DNA from: Tabrizicola sp.
GTDB lineage: Bacteria; Pseudomonadota; Alphaproteobacteria; Rhodobacterales; Rhodobacteraceae
DNA: 64,000 bases
Assembly: GCA_025458105.1 (NCBI GenBank)
Contig: JALOTD010000027.1
Location: 41,561 to 105,560 of the forward strand
Direction of reading: 5' to 3'
Position 1 is the stretch's first letter; every line of letters starts with the position of its first letter. Both the position numbers and the translations under genes were made by a program. The notes beneath the pieces were generated by a model. That model searched no databases. It was given only the letters and a program-made list of their open reading frames with translations, and was not told where the DNA came from. Of this stretch, positions 29,694 to 39,221 are shown piece by piece.

Positions 29694-30047
29694 TCAGACC
29701 GGCAGGAGTGCGACAGCCACCCGTCGCCCCTCGCCAAGAAGGACGTTGTAGGTGCGCGCGGCAGTGGGCGATGCCATGACTTCCACCCCGATCCCCTGGC
29801 CTTCCAGCGCTTCGCGGAACGCCGCCGGGACATGGGCGATGCTGGCACCGGTGCCGACGAACAACACATCGATCCGTCCGGCCAGCGTCAGGGGGGCGAC
29901 AGTGTCCTCATAGCCGCCCCAGGGACCGGCGTCCCAGGGTGTGATCAGGCAGGCCCCGCGCAACACATGGCCGCCCACGCGAAAGAAACCCGGCCCATAG
30001 CCCTCGATCGCCTGGGCACTGCCATAGGTGACTTCAGTCAGCCGCAT
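29694..30047 (-). CDS. Mth938-like domain protein
   Basis: 117-residue protein of the Mth938-like (DUF498) family, small alpha/beta fold proteins of uncertain role; a mitochondrial relative (NDUFAF3) assists respiratory complex I assembly. Landmarks are GYGPGFFRVGGHVLRGACLI, VLFVGTGASIAHVP and the final TYNVLLGEGRRVAVALLPV. Its ATG shares one base with the secF stop codon (TGATG), so it belongs to the yajC-secD-secF transcript. Confidence 0.85.
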   Translation of the reverse strand: MRLTEVTYGSAQAIEGYGPGFFRVGGHVLRGACLITPWDAGPWGGYEDTVAPLTLAGRIDVLFVGTGASIAHVPAAFREALEGQGIGVEVMASPTAARTYNVLLGEGRRVAVALLPV

Positions 30048-31018
30048 CAGGCATCCACGTTGGCGTATTCGCCCTTGTCCGACTTCTTCGGCTTGTCGCC
30101 CCGGTCCACGCCAAGCATCAGCACAATGTTCTTCGCCATGTATAGGGTTGAATAGGTGCCCAGGATGACGCCCAAAAGCATGGCGAAAACAAAGCCCCGG
30201 ATCACGTCGCCCCCAAAAATCAAAAGCACGACCAATGAGATCAGCGTTGTCGAGGCGGTCATGATCGTCCGACTGAGCGTTTCGTTCGCCGTCAGGTTCA
30301 TCATCTCGCGCAGTGGCATCTGCTTGTATTTGGCAAGGTTTTCCCGAAGCCGGTCAAAGATCACGACCGTATCATTCACCGAATAACCCAAGATTGTCAG
30401 CAGGGCCGCCACGATGGTCAGATCGAACTTGATCTGGAACAGCACGAAGATGCCGACCGTCACCAGCACGTCATGTATCAGTGCGGCTACCGTGCCGACG
30501 GCGAACTGCCATTCAAAGCGCACCCAGACGTAGAACAGGATGCCCACAGTCCCCGCCAGCACAGCCAGCAGCGCCGAGGTGACCAATTCCTGCGAGACCT
30601 TGGGCCCGACCGATTCCACCGCCGGGAAAGTAATCGAGGGGTCGACCGCCTGCAGCGCCGCCTCGACCTCGGCGATCACCTGGGGTGTCACCGCTTCTTC
30701 CCCATCGCGAGCAGAGATCCGGATCATCGCCACATGCCGCTCCGGGCCGAAAGACGGATCGAAGACCTCGGAAATCGAGACGTCACCAAGCTCCAGCGTT
30801 CCAAGTGCCTCGCGGTATGCGCCAACATCGACGGCCGAGGTCGACTCGGTCCGGATCGTGGTGCCGCCCCGGAAGTCGATGCCGAAGTTCAGCCCCATCG
30901 TGATGATCAGGATCACCGAGGCGATCATCATCGCGATCGACGCCCCGAAGGTCACCCACTGGATGCGGAAGAAGTCGATGTTGGTCTTTTCCGGGACAAG
31001 CCGCAGACGCCAGGCCAT
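30047..31018 (-). CDS. secF: Protein translocase subunit SecF
   Basis: Inner-membrane accessory subunit of the Sec translocon, which with SecD uses the proton gradient to drive late export steps. 323 residues, six membrane segments. The first periplasmic domain follows GLNFGIDFRGGTTI near residue 43; the RND-type motif is present in LTILGYSVNDTVVIFDRLREN near 225. The start at 31018 (MAWRLRLVPEKTNIDFF) is the family start. All segments expected for SecF are present, unlike SecD. Confidence 0.95.
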   Translation of the reverse strand: MAWRLRLVPEKTNIDFFRIQWVTFGASIAMMIASVILIITMGLNFGIDFRGGTTIRTESTSAVDVGAYREALGTLELGDVSISEVFDPSFGPERHVAMIRISARDGEEAVTPQVIAEVEAALQAVDPSITFPAVESVGPKVSQELVTSALLAVLAGTVGILFYVWVRFEWQFAVGTVAALIHDVLVTVGIFVLFQIKFDLTIVAALLTILGYSVNDTVVIFDRLRENLAKYKQMPLREMMNLTANETLSRTIMTASTTLISLVVLLIFGGDVIRGFVFAMLLGVILGTYSTLYMAKNIVLMLGVDRGDKPKKSDKGEYANVDA

Positions 31019-31034
31019 GTTCAGTCTCCTCCGC

Positions 31035-32672
31035 CTAAACCACGATGGCCTTTGGCCGTTTCGCGTCGAGGTAGCTCTCGACAATCAGGCGGGTGACGTA
31101 GACCGCCGTAAACATAGACGTCAGGATGCCGAGGCCCAGCGTGACGGCGAAGCCGCGCACCGCACCGGACCCCAGCCAGAACATGATGACCGCAGTCAGC
31201 AGGCCGGTCACGTTCGAGTCCATAATCGCCGAGAAGGCGCGGTCAAACCCTTGCTCCATCGCCCGACGCGGGTTTGCACCTGCGCGCAATTCCTCTCGCA
31301 TTCGTTCGAAGATCAGCACGTTGGCGTCGACGGCCATCCCCATAGTCAGCACGATGCCGGCAATGCCGGGCAGCGTCAGCGTGGCGCCTATGGCCGACAG
31401 GACAGCAAGGATGAGCGCGATGTTGATTGCAAGGGCGATGTTGGCGAACAAACCGAACATCCCATAGCAGGCAATGAGGTAAACAATGACGCAGACCATG
31501 CCGACCAAGGCCGCCATGCGACCTGCCGCAATCGAGTCTGCCCCCAGTTCCGGGCCAATGGTCCGCTCTTCCAAAAAGTTCATCTCTGCCGGCAGCGCAC
31601 CGGCCCGCAACAGGACGGCAAGCTGGCCCGATCCGCCGGGAATATGACTTTGGATTACCGGGGCCGAGATCACCTCGTTGTCCAGCACGATGGCAAAGGG
31701 CGCGCCGATATTGGCCGCCGTATAGTCGCCGAACTTGCGCGCGCCGGTGGTGTCAAAGCGGAAGCTGACCGCAGGCTGGCCGTTCTGATCGAACGAGGGC
31801 TGCGCATCGACCAGTTCCTCGCCGGTGACAACGGGGGTCTCCTCGACGATGTAATAGACGCCCTCTTCATCCATCGACGGCAGGATCGCCTGACGCGGGC
31901 CGGGCTGCGCGGCGGCGTTGGTTGTCCGTCCGCCAGGCGCGACGGCATTGAAGGTCAGCTGAGCGGTCGTCCCGATCAGCGCCTTGAGTTCTGCTGCTGA
32001 GCCGATGCCCGGCACCTGGATGAGGATCCGGTCCTGGCCCTGACGCTGGATCGTGGGCTCACGCGTGCCAACCTCGTCGATCCGGCGGCGGATGATTTCC
32101 AGCGACTGCTGCATCGTCCGGTTGTCGGTTGCCTGCTTTTCGGCCTCGGACAGCTGGATGACGATCTCGTTGCCTTCCGCCGTGATGTCCAGCGTGCTTT
32201 CGCCGACGCCGGTCAACGAAACCACGCTGTCGTTCAGCCCGTTGACCGCTTCCAGCGCCGTTGCCATGCCCGCCGGTTTTTCGATCGACACCCGCAGCAC
32301 ATCGTCGGGTGACGGCGCGCGGCGGACGGATCCCACCTGGTCGCGCAGATCACGCAGGGCGTCCCGCACCTCCGGCCAAAGCGCATCGATCCGGGTCTTG
32401 TAGACGTCTTCGACCCGGACCTCGGCCAAAAGATGGGCGCCGCCGCGCAGATCAAGCCCCAGGTTTACCAGAGCTGATGGCAAGAACTCGGGCCATTCCG
32501 CCAAGTCAGCCGCTTGTTCGGCGGATGACGTTCCCCCCGCTGCCTCAATTGCGGCAGCCGCGTCGTTGTGGCGTTCGACCCGTCCGTAGAACAGGTTCGG
32601 CACAGCTCCGACAATGCCCCAGGCGCAGATCAGCAGGATAAGGATACGCTTCCACAGCGCCATCGGTTGCAT
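31035..32672 (-). CDS. secD: Protein translocase subunit SecD, with a short internal gap
   Basis: Partner of SecF, 545 residues. It has the N-terminal helix, the motif LGLDLRGGAHLLAEV, the P1 head and base domains, and the C-terminal RND region with GIAGIVLTMGMAVDANVLIFERMREE. In homologues about 12 residues (R/I-x-G-x-F/N... segment) lie between GSGQ and LAVLLRAGALPA; here Q and L adjoin at about 31622. The gap is in frame. It would remove a strand of the P1 base next to the membrane. Genes yajC (upstream) and secF (downstream) are 12 and 16 bases away. Confidence 0.93.
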   Translation of the reverse strand: MQPMALWKRILILLICAWGIVGAVPNLFYGRVERHNDAAAAIEAAGGTSSAEQAADLAEWPEFLPSALVNLGLDLRGGAHLLAEVRVEDVYKTRIDALWPEVRDALRDLRDQVGSVRRAPSPDDVLRVSIEKPAGMATALEAVNGLNDSVVSLTGVGESTLDITAEGNEIVIQLSEAEKQATDNRTMQQSLEIIRRRIDEVGTREPTIQRQGQDRILIQVPGIGSAAELKALIGTTAQLTFNAVAPGGRTTNAAAQPGPRQAILPSMDEEGVYYIVEETPVVTGEELVDAQPSFDQNGQPAVSFRFDTTGARKFGDYTAANIGAPFAIVLDNEVISAPVIQSHIPGGSGQLAVLLRAGALPAEMNFLEERTIGPELGADSIAAGRMAALVGMVCVIVYLIACYGMFGLFANIALAINIALILAVLSAIGATLTLPGIAGIVLTMGMAVDANVLIFERMREELRAGANPRRAMEQGFDRAFSAIMDSNVTGLLTAVIMFWLGSGAVRGFAVTLGLGILTSMFTAVYVTRLIVESYLDAKRPKAIVV

Positions 32673-32684
32673 GACAGTCGGACC

Positions 32685-33014
32685 TTAGCTGGCGGCCGGT
32701 TCGGTCTTGTTCAGCACAGTCGTGATCGTGTGCTTGATGACCTTGACCTTGACACCATCAGCGATCTCGACCTCGACCATGCCATCTTCCTGCACCTTGG
32801 AAACCTTGCCGACGATCCCGCCCGAGGTCACGACCTGATCTCCGCGGCGCAAGGCCTCGACCATGGCGCGGTGCTCCTTCATCTTCTTCTGCTGCGGACG
32901 GATAAGCAGGAAATAGAAGATGACGAAGATCAGGATGATCGGCAGAAACTGCGCAAAGGCGGCCCCGGCGCTGGGTTGACCTGCGGCCTGGGCAAAAGCG
33001 GGCGAGACGAACAT
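32685..33014 (-). CDS. yajC: Preprotein translocase subunit YajC
   Basis: Single-span inner-membrane protein of the SecDF-YajC complex, 109 residues. The hydrophobic helix FLPIILIFVIFYFLLIRPQQ is followed by QKKMKEHRAMVEALRRGD, the family signature, and a small beta domain. The start at 33014 (MFVSPAFAQ) is preferred over ATG at 33020 because AGGAAAGG lies 6 bases upstream of it and directly abuts the other. Confidence 0.93.
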   Translation of the reverse strand: MFVSPAFAQAAGQPSAGAAFAQFLPIILIFVIFYFLLIRPQQKKMKEHRAMVEALRRGDQVVTSGGIVGKVSKVQEDGMVEVEIADGVKVKVIKHTITTVLNKTEPAAS

Positions 33015-33450
33015 GGGCATCCTTTCCTGCGGACCGGTCATTGCCGGCATCGGGTCGGTTCCGGGCTAAGTGCCCGTGGATTGCCGGCTGATGTAAGCCC
33101 TTTCCTTCCGCAATGCCAGAGGGCGCGGGCAGGTTCATCGCCCCAGTGTTCTTCCGATTCGCAGAGGTATGGTTAACGGCAGGCTCACACCGCGCACGTC
33201 TAGACGGATGCAAGACAGAAGGAAGACATAAGAAAGACGGCACCTTGGCGGGCTTTGCCCCGGATTAACCCAGCGTTCCTGGTGACTTGCGTCGCTACCG
33301 TCAAGCGCCATGAAACCGTGCTCAATGTTGCGTCCACCTTTCCTTTGCCCAACCGCGCGCTGCTCCGCGCGACGGGCGCTGCCCCTCCAAGACCTTCCCC
33401 CGCGCCCCGCAATCGGGCATAGAGCGGCGAGGAAACCGAAAGGGCCAGCC
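33015..33450. other. Divergent intergenic region between yajC and serS
   Basis: 436 bases without a convincing gene. It must hold the promoters of the yajC-secDF operon (left) and serS (right). A 10-bp palindrome CGTCTAGACG is at 33197-33206. No riboswitch or RNA gene was recognised. Confidence 0.5.
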
Positions 33451-34740
33451 ATGCATGACATCCGCTTCATCCGCGAAAACCCCGCCGCCTTCGACGCGGC
33501 GCTGTCACGCCGTGGATTGGCCCCGATGTCGGCGGAGCTTCTGGCCATCGACGAATCCCGCCGTGCCAAGATTCTTGCCGCCGAAACCGCAGCCGCCGCA
33601 CAAAACGCTGCGTCGAAAGACGTGGGCGCAGCCAAGGCGCGCGGGGATGACGAGGAATTTCAACGGCTTCGCGCCCTTGTGGCTGAAAAGAAGGCCGAAG
33701 TCGCGCGCCTGACCGAAGAGGCCGGGGCCGAGGATGCTCGGCTGAAAGACGCGCTGATGCGGATCGCTAACCTGCCTCTCGACGAGGTGCCGGAAGGCCC
33801 GGACGAAAGCGGGAACGTCGAGATCCGGCGCTGGGGGACTCCGCGCGTAATGGACTTCAAGCCGTTGGAACATTTCGATATTCCGGCGGCGAAGGACGGG
33901 CTGGACTTCCCGACGGCGGCCAAGCTGTCGGGCAGCCGCTTTGTCGTTCTGCGCGGGGCCGTTGCGCGGGTGCATCGGGCGCTGGCGCAGTTCATGCTGG
34001 ACTTGCATACGAGCGAGCATGGGCTGGCGGAGACCTGGACTCCGGTTCTGGTCAAGGAAGACGCGATGTACGGCACCAACCAGCTGCCGAAGTTCGCTGA
34101 GGACAGCTATCAGACCACGAACGGCTGGTGGCTGATCCCGACGTCGGAAGTCACGCTGACGAACTCGGTCGCTGGCGATATTCTTGAAGAAAATCAGCTT
34201 CCTATTCGCCTCACGGCCCACACCCACTGCTTCCGGTCCGAGGCAGGCTCGGCGGGCAAGGACACGACGGGGATGCTGCGCCAGCACCAGTTCGAGAAGG
34301 TCGAAATGGTGACGATCTGCACGCCGGAAACCGCGTTGGCCGAGCATGGCCGGATGACGAAATGCGCCGAAGCCGTGCTGGAGCGGCTGGGCCTGCCCTA
34401 TCGGACGATCGTGCTTTGTACGGGGGACATGGGATTCGGTGCGCAGAAGACGCATGACCTTGAGGTCTGGCTTCCTGGTCAGAACACCTATCGCGAGATC
34501 AGCTCGGTCTCGACCTGCGGCCAGTTCCAGGCCCGCAGGATGAACGCGCGGTACCGCCCGGCAGGAGGCAAGCCCGAGTTCGTGGCAACGCTGAACGGAT
34601 CGGGCCTGGCGGTGGGGCGCTGCCTGATCGCGGTCTTGGAAAACGGACAGGAGGCCGATGGCAGCGTGACCTTGCCGGTGGCGCTGGTGCCCTATCTGGG
34701 CGGCAAGACCCGGATCACGGCGGACGGAATGCTCGTCTGA
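33451..34740 (+). CDS. serS: Seryl-tRNA synthetase
   Basis: Charges tRNA-Ser and tRNA-Sec. 429 residues. The N-terminal coiled-coil arm spans about residues 30-100 ([17 protein letters not shown] to [10 protein letters not shown]). Class II motif 2 is [20 protein letters not shown] near 265, and motif 3 is [16 protein letters not shown] near 385. The start [10 protein letters not shown] is the family start, preceded by GAAAGGG. The gene is complete. Confidence 0.96.
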   Translation: MHDIRFIRENPAAFDAALSRRGLAPMSAELLAIDESRRAKILAAETAAAAQNAASKDVGAAKARGDDEEFQRLRALVAEKKAEVARLTEEAGAEDARLKDALMRIANLPLDEVPEGPDESGNVEIRRWGTPRVMDFKPLEHFDIPAAKDGLDFPTAAKLSGSRFVVLRGAVARVHRALAQFMLDLHTSEHGLAETWTPVLVKEDAMYGTNQLPKFAEDSYQTTNGWWLIPTSEVTLTNSVAGDILEENQLPIRLTAHTHCFRSEAGSAGKDTTGMLRQHQFEKVEMVTICTPETALAEHGRMTKCAEAVLERLGLPYRTIVLCTGDMGFGAQKTHDLEVWLPGQNTYREISSVSTCGQFQARRMNARYRPAGGKPEFVATLNGSGLAVGRCLIAVLENGQEADGSVTLPVALVPYLGGKTRITADGMLV

Positions 34741-34804
34741 CCACGGGGAACCCATTGGCGCGGCAGGCGTTTCCCCCCTGCCCGCCCCCTGACCGGAGTT
34801 CGCG

Positions 34805-35512
34805 ATGACGCGTCTGCCTGCCCTGATCCTGCTTGTCGTAACGATCGCCTTCGGCCTTGCGCCTGTGGTGACGCCGCCCTTCACCGGCTATGACCCGGCG
34901 CTGTTTCCGGTGGAGATCGGACGCCCGGCAATCCAGCCTGCGGGCTATGCCTTCTCGATCTGGTCGGTGATCTATCTTTGGCTGATCGTCCACGCCGTCT
35001 ATGGGCTGCTGAAGCGTGCGGACGACCCCGTTTGGGCACCGACGCGCCTGCCAATGACAGTGGCGATCGGCGTGGGCGTGGTCTGGCTGTGGATCGCGGG
35101 TCAGAGCGCGATCTGGGGCACGGTGACGATCTGGATCATGGCCGTGGCGGCGCTGGCGGCCTTTCTGCGCGCGCCGACCGAGCCGGATCGGTGGTTGTTG
35201 TCAGGTCCGCAGGCGATCTTTTCAGGCTGGCTGACTGCGGCGGCTGCGGTGTCGACAGGCGTATTGATCGCGGGCTATGGAGTGCTGCCGAACAATGCCT
35301 CCGCATTAGCGATGTTGGCGCTGGTGCTGATGATCGCCTTGGTCGTACAGAGCCGGAAGCCGCGGATGCCGGTCTATGGACTGACGGTTGTCTGGGCGCT
35401 GCTAGGTGTGATCGTGGTGAACTGGGGCGATCAGCCAACGGTCGCATGGGCGGCGGTGGCTGGCGCTGCAGTGATGCTCGGGGCGGCCGGGTGGATGTGG
35501 CGCAAGGGGTGA
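34805..35512 (+). CDS. TspO/MBR-related tryptophan-rich membrane protein
   Basis: 235 residues, about seven hydrophobic segments. The stretch PAGYAFSIWSVIYLWLIVHA (residues 41-60) resembles the TspO signature, and Trp is frequent in the helices. It belongs to the longer TspO-related branch rather than to the compact five-helix TspO. TspO proteins bind tetrapyrroles and modulate photosynthesis or stress genes in Rhodobacter; whether this branch does so is unknown. CCGGAG precedes the ATG. Copy 2 of the triple-palindrome element begins 9 bases after the stop. Confidence 0.65.
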   Translation: MTRLPALILLVVTIAFGLAPVVTPPFTGYDPALFPVEIGRPAIQPAGYAFSIWSVIYLWLIVHAVYGLLKRADDPVWAPTRLPMTVAIGVGVVWLWIAGQSAIWGTVTIWIMAVAALAAFLRAPTEPDRWLLSGPQAIFSGWLTAAAAVSTGVLIAGYGVLPNNASALAMLALVLMIALVVQSRKPRMPVYGLTVVWALLGVIVVNWGDQPTVAWAAVAGAAVMLGAAGWMWRKG

Positions 35513-35521
35513 GGCAGAGCA

Positions 35522-35589
35522 CCGGAATTTTCGAAAATTCCGGTTCGGAGCCTTCAAAGGCTCCGGTCCGATTTCTTTGAAGAAATCGG
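35522..35589. repeat. 68-bp triple-palindrome element, copy 2 (convergent gene junction)
   Basis: Inverted copy of the element at 29620-29687. Palindromes are at 35522-35543 (stem CCGGAATTTTC), 35546-35565 (stem CGGAGCCTT) and 35568-35589 (stem CCGATTTCTT), again 22-2-20-2-22. Compared on the same strand the middle palindrome is identical to copy 1, while the outer two differ at three base pairs, all with matching changes on both arms. It separates the stops of the TspO-like gene and der. Confidence 0.85.
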
Positions 35590-35596
35590 TTTCCGG

Positions 35597-37066
35597 CTAC
35601 TGCCCGGTGTTCTTTTCCTTGTGCTTCCTCAGGCGCGAAGGCGTGTGGAACTTGCGCTCTTTCCACGGGTTCTCGTTACCCTGTGACCGCAGGAACAAGC
35701 GGATCGGCGTACCGGGCATGTCGAAATGATCGCGCAGGCCGTTGACCAGATAGCGCTTGTAGCTTTCCGGCAGCTCGTCCGGGCGCGAGCATTTGATCAT
35801 GAAGCCCGGCGGACGCGTCTTTGCCTGCGTCATGTAGCGCAGCTTGATCCGGTGGCCTCCGGGGGCCGGCGGGGGGTGCGCCTCGGTCATGGCCCCCAGC
35901 CAGGAGTTGAGCTTGGCGGTCGGGATGCGGCGGTTCCAGACGTCATGCGCCTTGCGGATCGCGTCATGCAGGCGGTCTAGGCCCCTGCCCGTCTTGGCGC
36001 TGACGGTCACGAGCGGCGCGCCGCGGAGTTGCGGGAGGAGGCGTTCGAACATCTCCTTCAGCTCGGCGAGCTTTTCCTGCTTCTCGTCCTCAAGGTCCCA
36101 TTTGTTGACGGCGACCACCACGGCGCGGCCTTCAGTTTCGGCGAAGTCGGCGATGCGCAGGTCTTGGACCTCGAACGGGATTTCGACGTCAAGGAGGACG
36201 ACAACCACTTCGGCAAAGCGCACGGCGCGAAGGCCGTCGGCGACGGACAGCTTTTCAAGCTTTTCCACCACTTTGGCCTTCTTGCGCATCCCGGCGGTAT
36301 CCCAGATGCGGATCGGCGTGCCCTGCCAGTCGGCGCGGACAGAAATGGCGTCGCGGGTGATCCCGGCCTCGGGTCCCGTCAGCATCCGGTCGGTGCCGAG
36401 GATCTTGTTGATAAGGGTGGATTTTCCGGCGTTAGGGCGGCCGATGACGGCAATCTGCAGGGGTTTCTGCGCGGTCGGACGGTGAGCGTTTTCGTCCGCC
36501 TCAAGCTCGGCGTCCTCTTCCGAGATGTCGGTGTCGGTTTCCGGCAGCATCTCGGCTTCGCGGGGGGCGAATTCTTCCTCGAAGGGTTTCAGGGCGCGGT
36601 AGAGGTCGTCCATCCCCTCGCCATGTTCGGCGGAGAGGCGGATCGGGTCGCCGAGGCCGAGGGAGTAGGCTTCCAGCGCGCCGGAATCGCCCGCCTTGCC
36701 TTCGGCCTTGTTGACGCCGACGAGGACACGGGCGGCCTTCTTGCGCAGGATGTCGGCGAAGACCTCGTCCGAAGGGGTGACGCCCACGCGGCCGTCGATC
36801 AGGAACAGGCAGACGTCGGCCATGTCGACGGCGCGTTCGGTCAGGCGGCGCATCCGGCCTTGCAGGGAATCATCGGTGACTTCTTCCAGCCCGGCCGTGT
36901 CAATTACGGTAAAGCGCAAGTCGAAAAGCTTGGCGTCGCCCTCACGCAGGTCGCGGGTCACGCCGGGCTGGTCGTCGACCAGCGCCAGTTTGCGACCGAC
37001 AAGGCGGTTGAAAAGCGTGGACTTGCCCACATTGGGCCGGCCCACGATGGCGAGCGTGAAGGTCAT
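35597..37066 (-). CDS. der: GTPase Der (EngA), ribosome assembly
   Basis: Essential GTPase for 50S subunit assembly, 489 residues. Two tandem G domains: first Walker [10 protein letters not shown] at residues 8-16 with DTAGLEE and NKAEGK; second GRPNAGKST near 211 with [10 protein letters not shown] and NKWDLED. The C-terminal KH-like domain follows ([17 protein letters not shown]). An acidic linker near residues 172-195 separates the G domains. The gene is complete. Confidence 0.96.
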   Translation of the reverse strand: MTFTLAIVGRPNVGKSTLFNRLVGRKLALVDDQPGVTRDLREGDAKLFDLRFTVIDTAGLEEVTDDSLQGRMRRLTERAVDMADVCLFLIDGRVGVTPSDEVFADILRKKAARVLVGVNKAEGKAGDSGALEAYSLGLGDPIRLSAEHGEGMDDLYRALKPFEEEFAPREAEMLPETDTDISEEDAELEADENAHRPTAQKPLQIAVIGRPNAGKSTLINKILGTDRMLTGPEAGITRDAISVRADWQGTPIRIWDTAGMRKKAKVVEKLEKLSVADGLRAVRFAEVVVVLLDVEIPFEVQDLRIADFAETEGRAVVVAVNKWDLEDEKQEKLAELKEMFERLLPQLRGAPLVTVSAKTGRGLDRLHDAIRKAHDVWNRRIPTAKLNSWLGAMTEAHPPPAPGGHRIKLRYMTQAKTRPPGFMIKCSRPDELPESYKRYLVNGLRDHFDMPGTPIRLFLRSQGNENPWKERKFHTPSRLRKHKEKNTGQ

Positions 37067-37114
37067 GTTTCAGGTCCGTTCCAGACGAAGCGCCCCCGAT
37101 ACACGGCTTCGCCC

Positions 37115-38464
37115 CTAACGGAAAGCGTGAAGTTGTCCGTTGCCGCCCACGACATAAAGCGTACCGCCCGCCACGGCAGGCTGGGTCGCCGCGCCACCCG
37201 GGATCTCTGCCGTATGGGTCAGGCTGCCGTCTTCCGGATTGAAGGCCCGCAAGAGACCGTCCGAGGACACGACCATGATCCGGCCACCGGCCAGAACCGG
37301 CCCGTAATGCGCGTAAATGCCCTTGCGGCGCTTGATCTTGTCGTTGGTGAAATAGGGCATCGGTACGGCCCAGATCACCTCGCCGGTCTCGGCATCAAGC
37401 CGCACCAGTTCCGCTTCGTCGTTCACCAGGAACAATGAGCCTCCAGCCACGGCGACCGGACCAAGCGCGCCTTCGCCCGCCGACCAGATGCGTTCCCCGG
37501 ATGAGGCCGACATGGCCACAGTCCGCCCTGCTGCCGTTCCGGCATAAAGCACCTTGCCGTCAACGACTGCATCCCCCGTCACGTCTGGCGTCAGGGCATA
37601 GGCCCGGCCCAGACGCTTGCCCGCCAAGGAAGCTTGCCAGATCTTGGTGCCGCCCCCGATCTTCAGGACGGCCATCAGGTCGCCCGCCGATGTCGGGAAG
37701 ATCACCGCGCGGTCGCCCACGGTCGGGGCGGCGGTACCGACATAGCCCGCTATGCCCGGCGTGCCGACAACCTGCCACAACACCTTACCGTCCGCGGCAT
37801 TTATCGCCCAGGCCGACCCGTCCCGACCGCTGACATAGACGGCATCGCCATCCGTGGCGGGCGCGCCCGAGACCGGGGCATCCACCCTTTGCCGCCACAG
37901 GACCGCGCCCGTGCTGGCCTCCAGGGCCACGACCTCACCATAGCCCGTCGCGACGAACAGCCGGTTGCCCGCAGTGGCAAGCCCACCACCGGATTGCCCG
38001 CCGCCCTTGTCAAAGCCAGCGGTCAGGTCCACCGTCCAAACTGTCCCGCCGCCCGTGGATGTCGCCGTCACCAGACTGCGGGCGTCGATCGTGAAGACGC
38101 GACCATCGGCAACGACCGGGGCTGCCGCAATGCGGTTCTTCCGGTTCGATCCCGACCCGATACTGGCACTCCACACCCGTTGCGGGGTCGGGCTCAGCGC
38201 GGCATGCGGCATCAGATGGCGCGCGTTACCGGCGCGATGGGTCCAGTCGGTCGAGACCGGTGCAGGGAGCGCAATCGGCAGGCTGACATTCTCGGGCTCG
38301 GCCGGGGCAGCCGGTGCGGGCTGGCCCTCGACCGGAAGGCTGGCCTCAAGATCAGCACGGACCGGGAAGCGTTCGCCCTGCAGGATCACCTCGCGGTCGC
38401 CGCATGCCGCCAGAAGCGCCAGAAGGCCTACACCTGTCGTCAGCCTGATCATCATGCCTGCCAC
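37115..38464 (-). CDS. bamB: Outer membrane assembly lipoprotein BamB (PQQ-like beta-propeller)
   Basis: Lipoprotein of the BAM complex that inserts outer membrane barrels, about 449 residues. The signal peptide ends in a lipobox LLAAC near residue 21. Repeated PQQ-like blades are visible (VVADGRVFTIDA, TAGNRLFVATGYGEVVALEASTGAVLW, VDGKVLYAGT, VAGGSLFLVND, VAGGTLYVVGGNGQLHAF). The start is GTG at 38464 or ATG at 38455. It sits between a TPR membrane protein and der, matching the yfgM-bamB-der order of many proteobacteria. Confidence 0.9.
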   Translation of the reverse strand: MAGMMIRLTTGVGLLALLAACGDREVILQGERFPVRADLEASLPVEGQPAPAAPAEPENVSLPIALPAPVSTDWTHRAGNARHLMPHAALSPTPQRVWSASIGSGSNRKNRIAAAPVVADGRVFTIDARSLVTATSTGGGTVWTVDLTAGFDKGGGQSGGGLATAGNRLFVATGYGEVVALEASTGAVLWRQRVDAPVSGAPATDGDAVYVSGRDGSAWAINAADGKVLWQVVGTPGIAGYVGTAAPTVGDRAVIFPTSAGDLMAVLKIGGGTKIWQASLAGKRLGRAYALTPDVTGDAVVDGKVLYAGTAAGRTVAMSASSGERIWSAGEGALGPVAVAGGSLFLVNDEAELVRLDAETGEVIWAVPMPYFTNDKIKRRKGIYAHYGPVLAGGRIMVVSSDGLLRAFNPEDGSLTHTAEIPGGAATQPAVAGGTLYVVGGNGQLHAFR

Positions 38465-38482
38465 TTGACCGGATCCCTTCCT

Positions 38483-39139
38483 TCAACCTGCCGACGCGTC
38501 AGGCAGTGTTCCGCCAAGGACGCTGACCATTTGCCCGGCGCGTGCCCGCATCGCAGGAGAGGCCTGTTGATCCTGTACCAAGGCAGTCAGTGCGGCAATG
38601 GCGGCGTCGATCTTGCCCTCCTCGACCAACAGATAGGCCAGAAGTTCTGCACCAAGGGTGCGATAGGGCCGGCCGGGCACGGCGATCCCTTCCAATGCAC
38701 TCCGCCGGTCCGCCAGGGGCATGTCAGAGCCCGCAACCAGAACCCTGCGCAAGACTGCAAGGTCACGGTAGGTCGGCGCAAGGGTCGCATCGGCAATCAG
38801 AACATCCAGCGCCGCCAGCGTCTTGGCCTTGTCTTCCAGAGGATCCGAAGCGAGGACCAGCTGCAGCAGGGCCGACTGTTCACCGTCTGCCCGGATTGCC
38901 GCCAGGGCTGCGGTTCGTTCTTCGGGCGAGCCCATATCAAGGGCATCTATCACCGCGTCGCCGAAGGCCTGGGCCCGGGCATCGTCCCGCGCTTGCGACC
39001 ATTCCCGCCAGGCCGTTCCACCAACAACCAGCAGCACCAAGACAACGCCGATCCAGCCATACCTGCGGAACAGCCCGAACAGACGGTCGCGGCGCACCTC
39101 TTCGGTGACTTCTTCGATGAAACTGTCGGGATTGCTCAC
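38483..39139 (-). CDS. YfgM-like tetratricopeptide membrane protein
   Basis: About 218 residues. A short cytoplasmic N terminus (SNPDSFIEEVTEEVRRDRLF) is followed by one membrane helix (GWIGVVLVLLVVGGTAW) and a periplasmic region of helical repeats. The gene position directly upstream of bamB and der matches YfgM, an ancillary SecYEG/chaperone-linked protein in enterobacteria. The GTG at 39139 is chosen because GAGG lies 8 bases upstream; an ATG at 39166 would add nine residues. Confidence 0.78.
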   Translation of the reverse strand: MSNPDSFIEEVTEEVRRDRLFGLFRRYGWIGVVLVLLVVGGTAWREWSQARDDARAQAFGDAVIDALDMGSPEERTAALAAIRADGEQSALLQLVLASDPLEDKAKTLAALDVLIADATLAPTYRDLAVLRRVLVAGSDMPLADRRSALEGIAVPGRPYRTLGAELLAYLLVEEGKIDAAIAALTALVQDQQASPAMRARAGQMVSVLGGTLPDASAG

Positions 39140-39221
39140 GCCGCTCGCCTCGGTCCTTGTTTGCATCGTCTTACAGGCAAAGACCGCAGGTTGCCAAGCC
39201 CCGGACCTCGCCCCGCTATGG

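Noticed and set aside
30540..32000. 486-codon plus-strand frame across secF and secD
   Set aside because: Composition is that of an antisense shadow and secD/secF are clear on the other strand.
36029..37438. 469-codon plus-strand frame over der and bamB
   Set aside because: It crosses two real minus-strand genes and has no recognisable domain.
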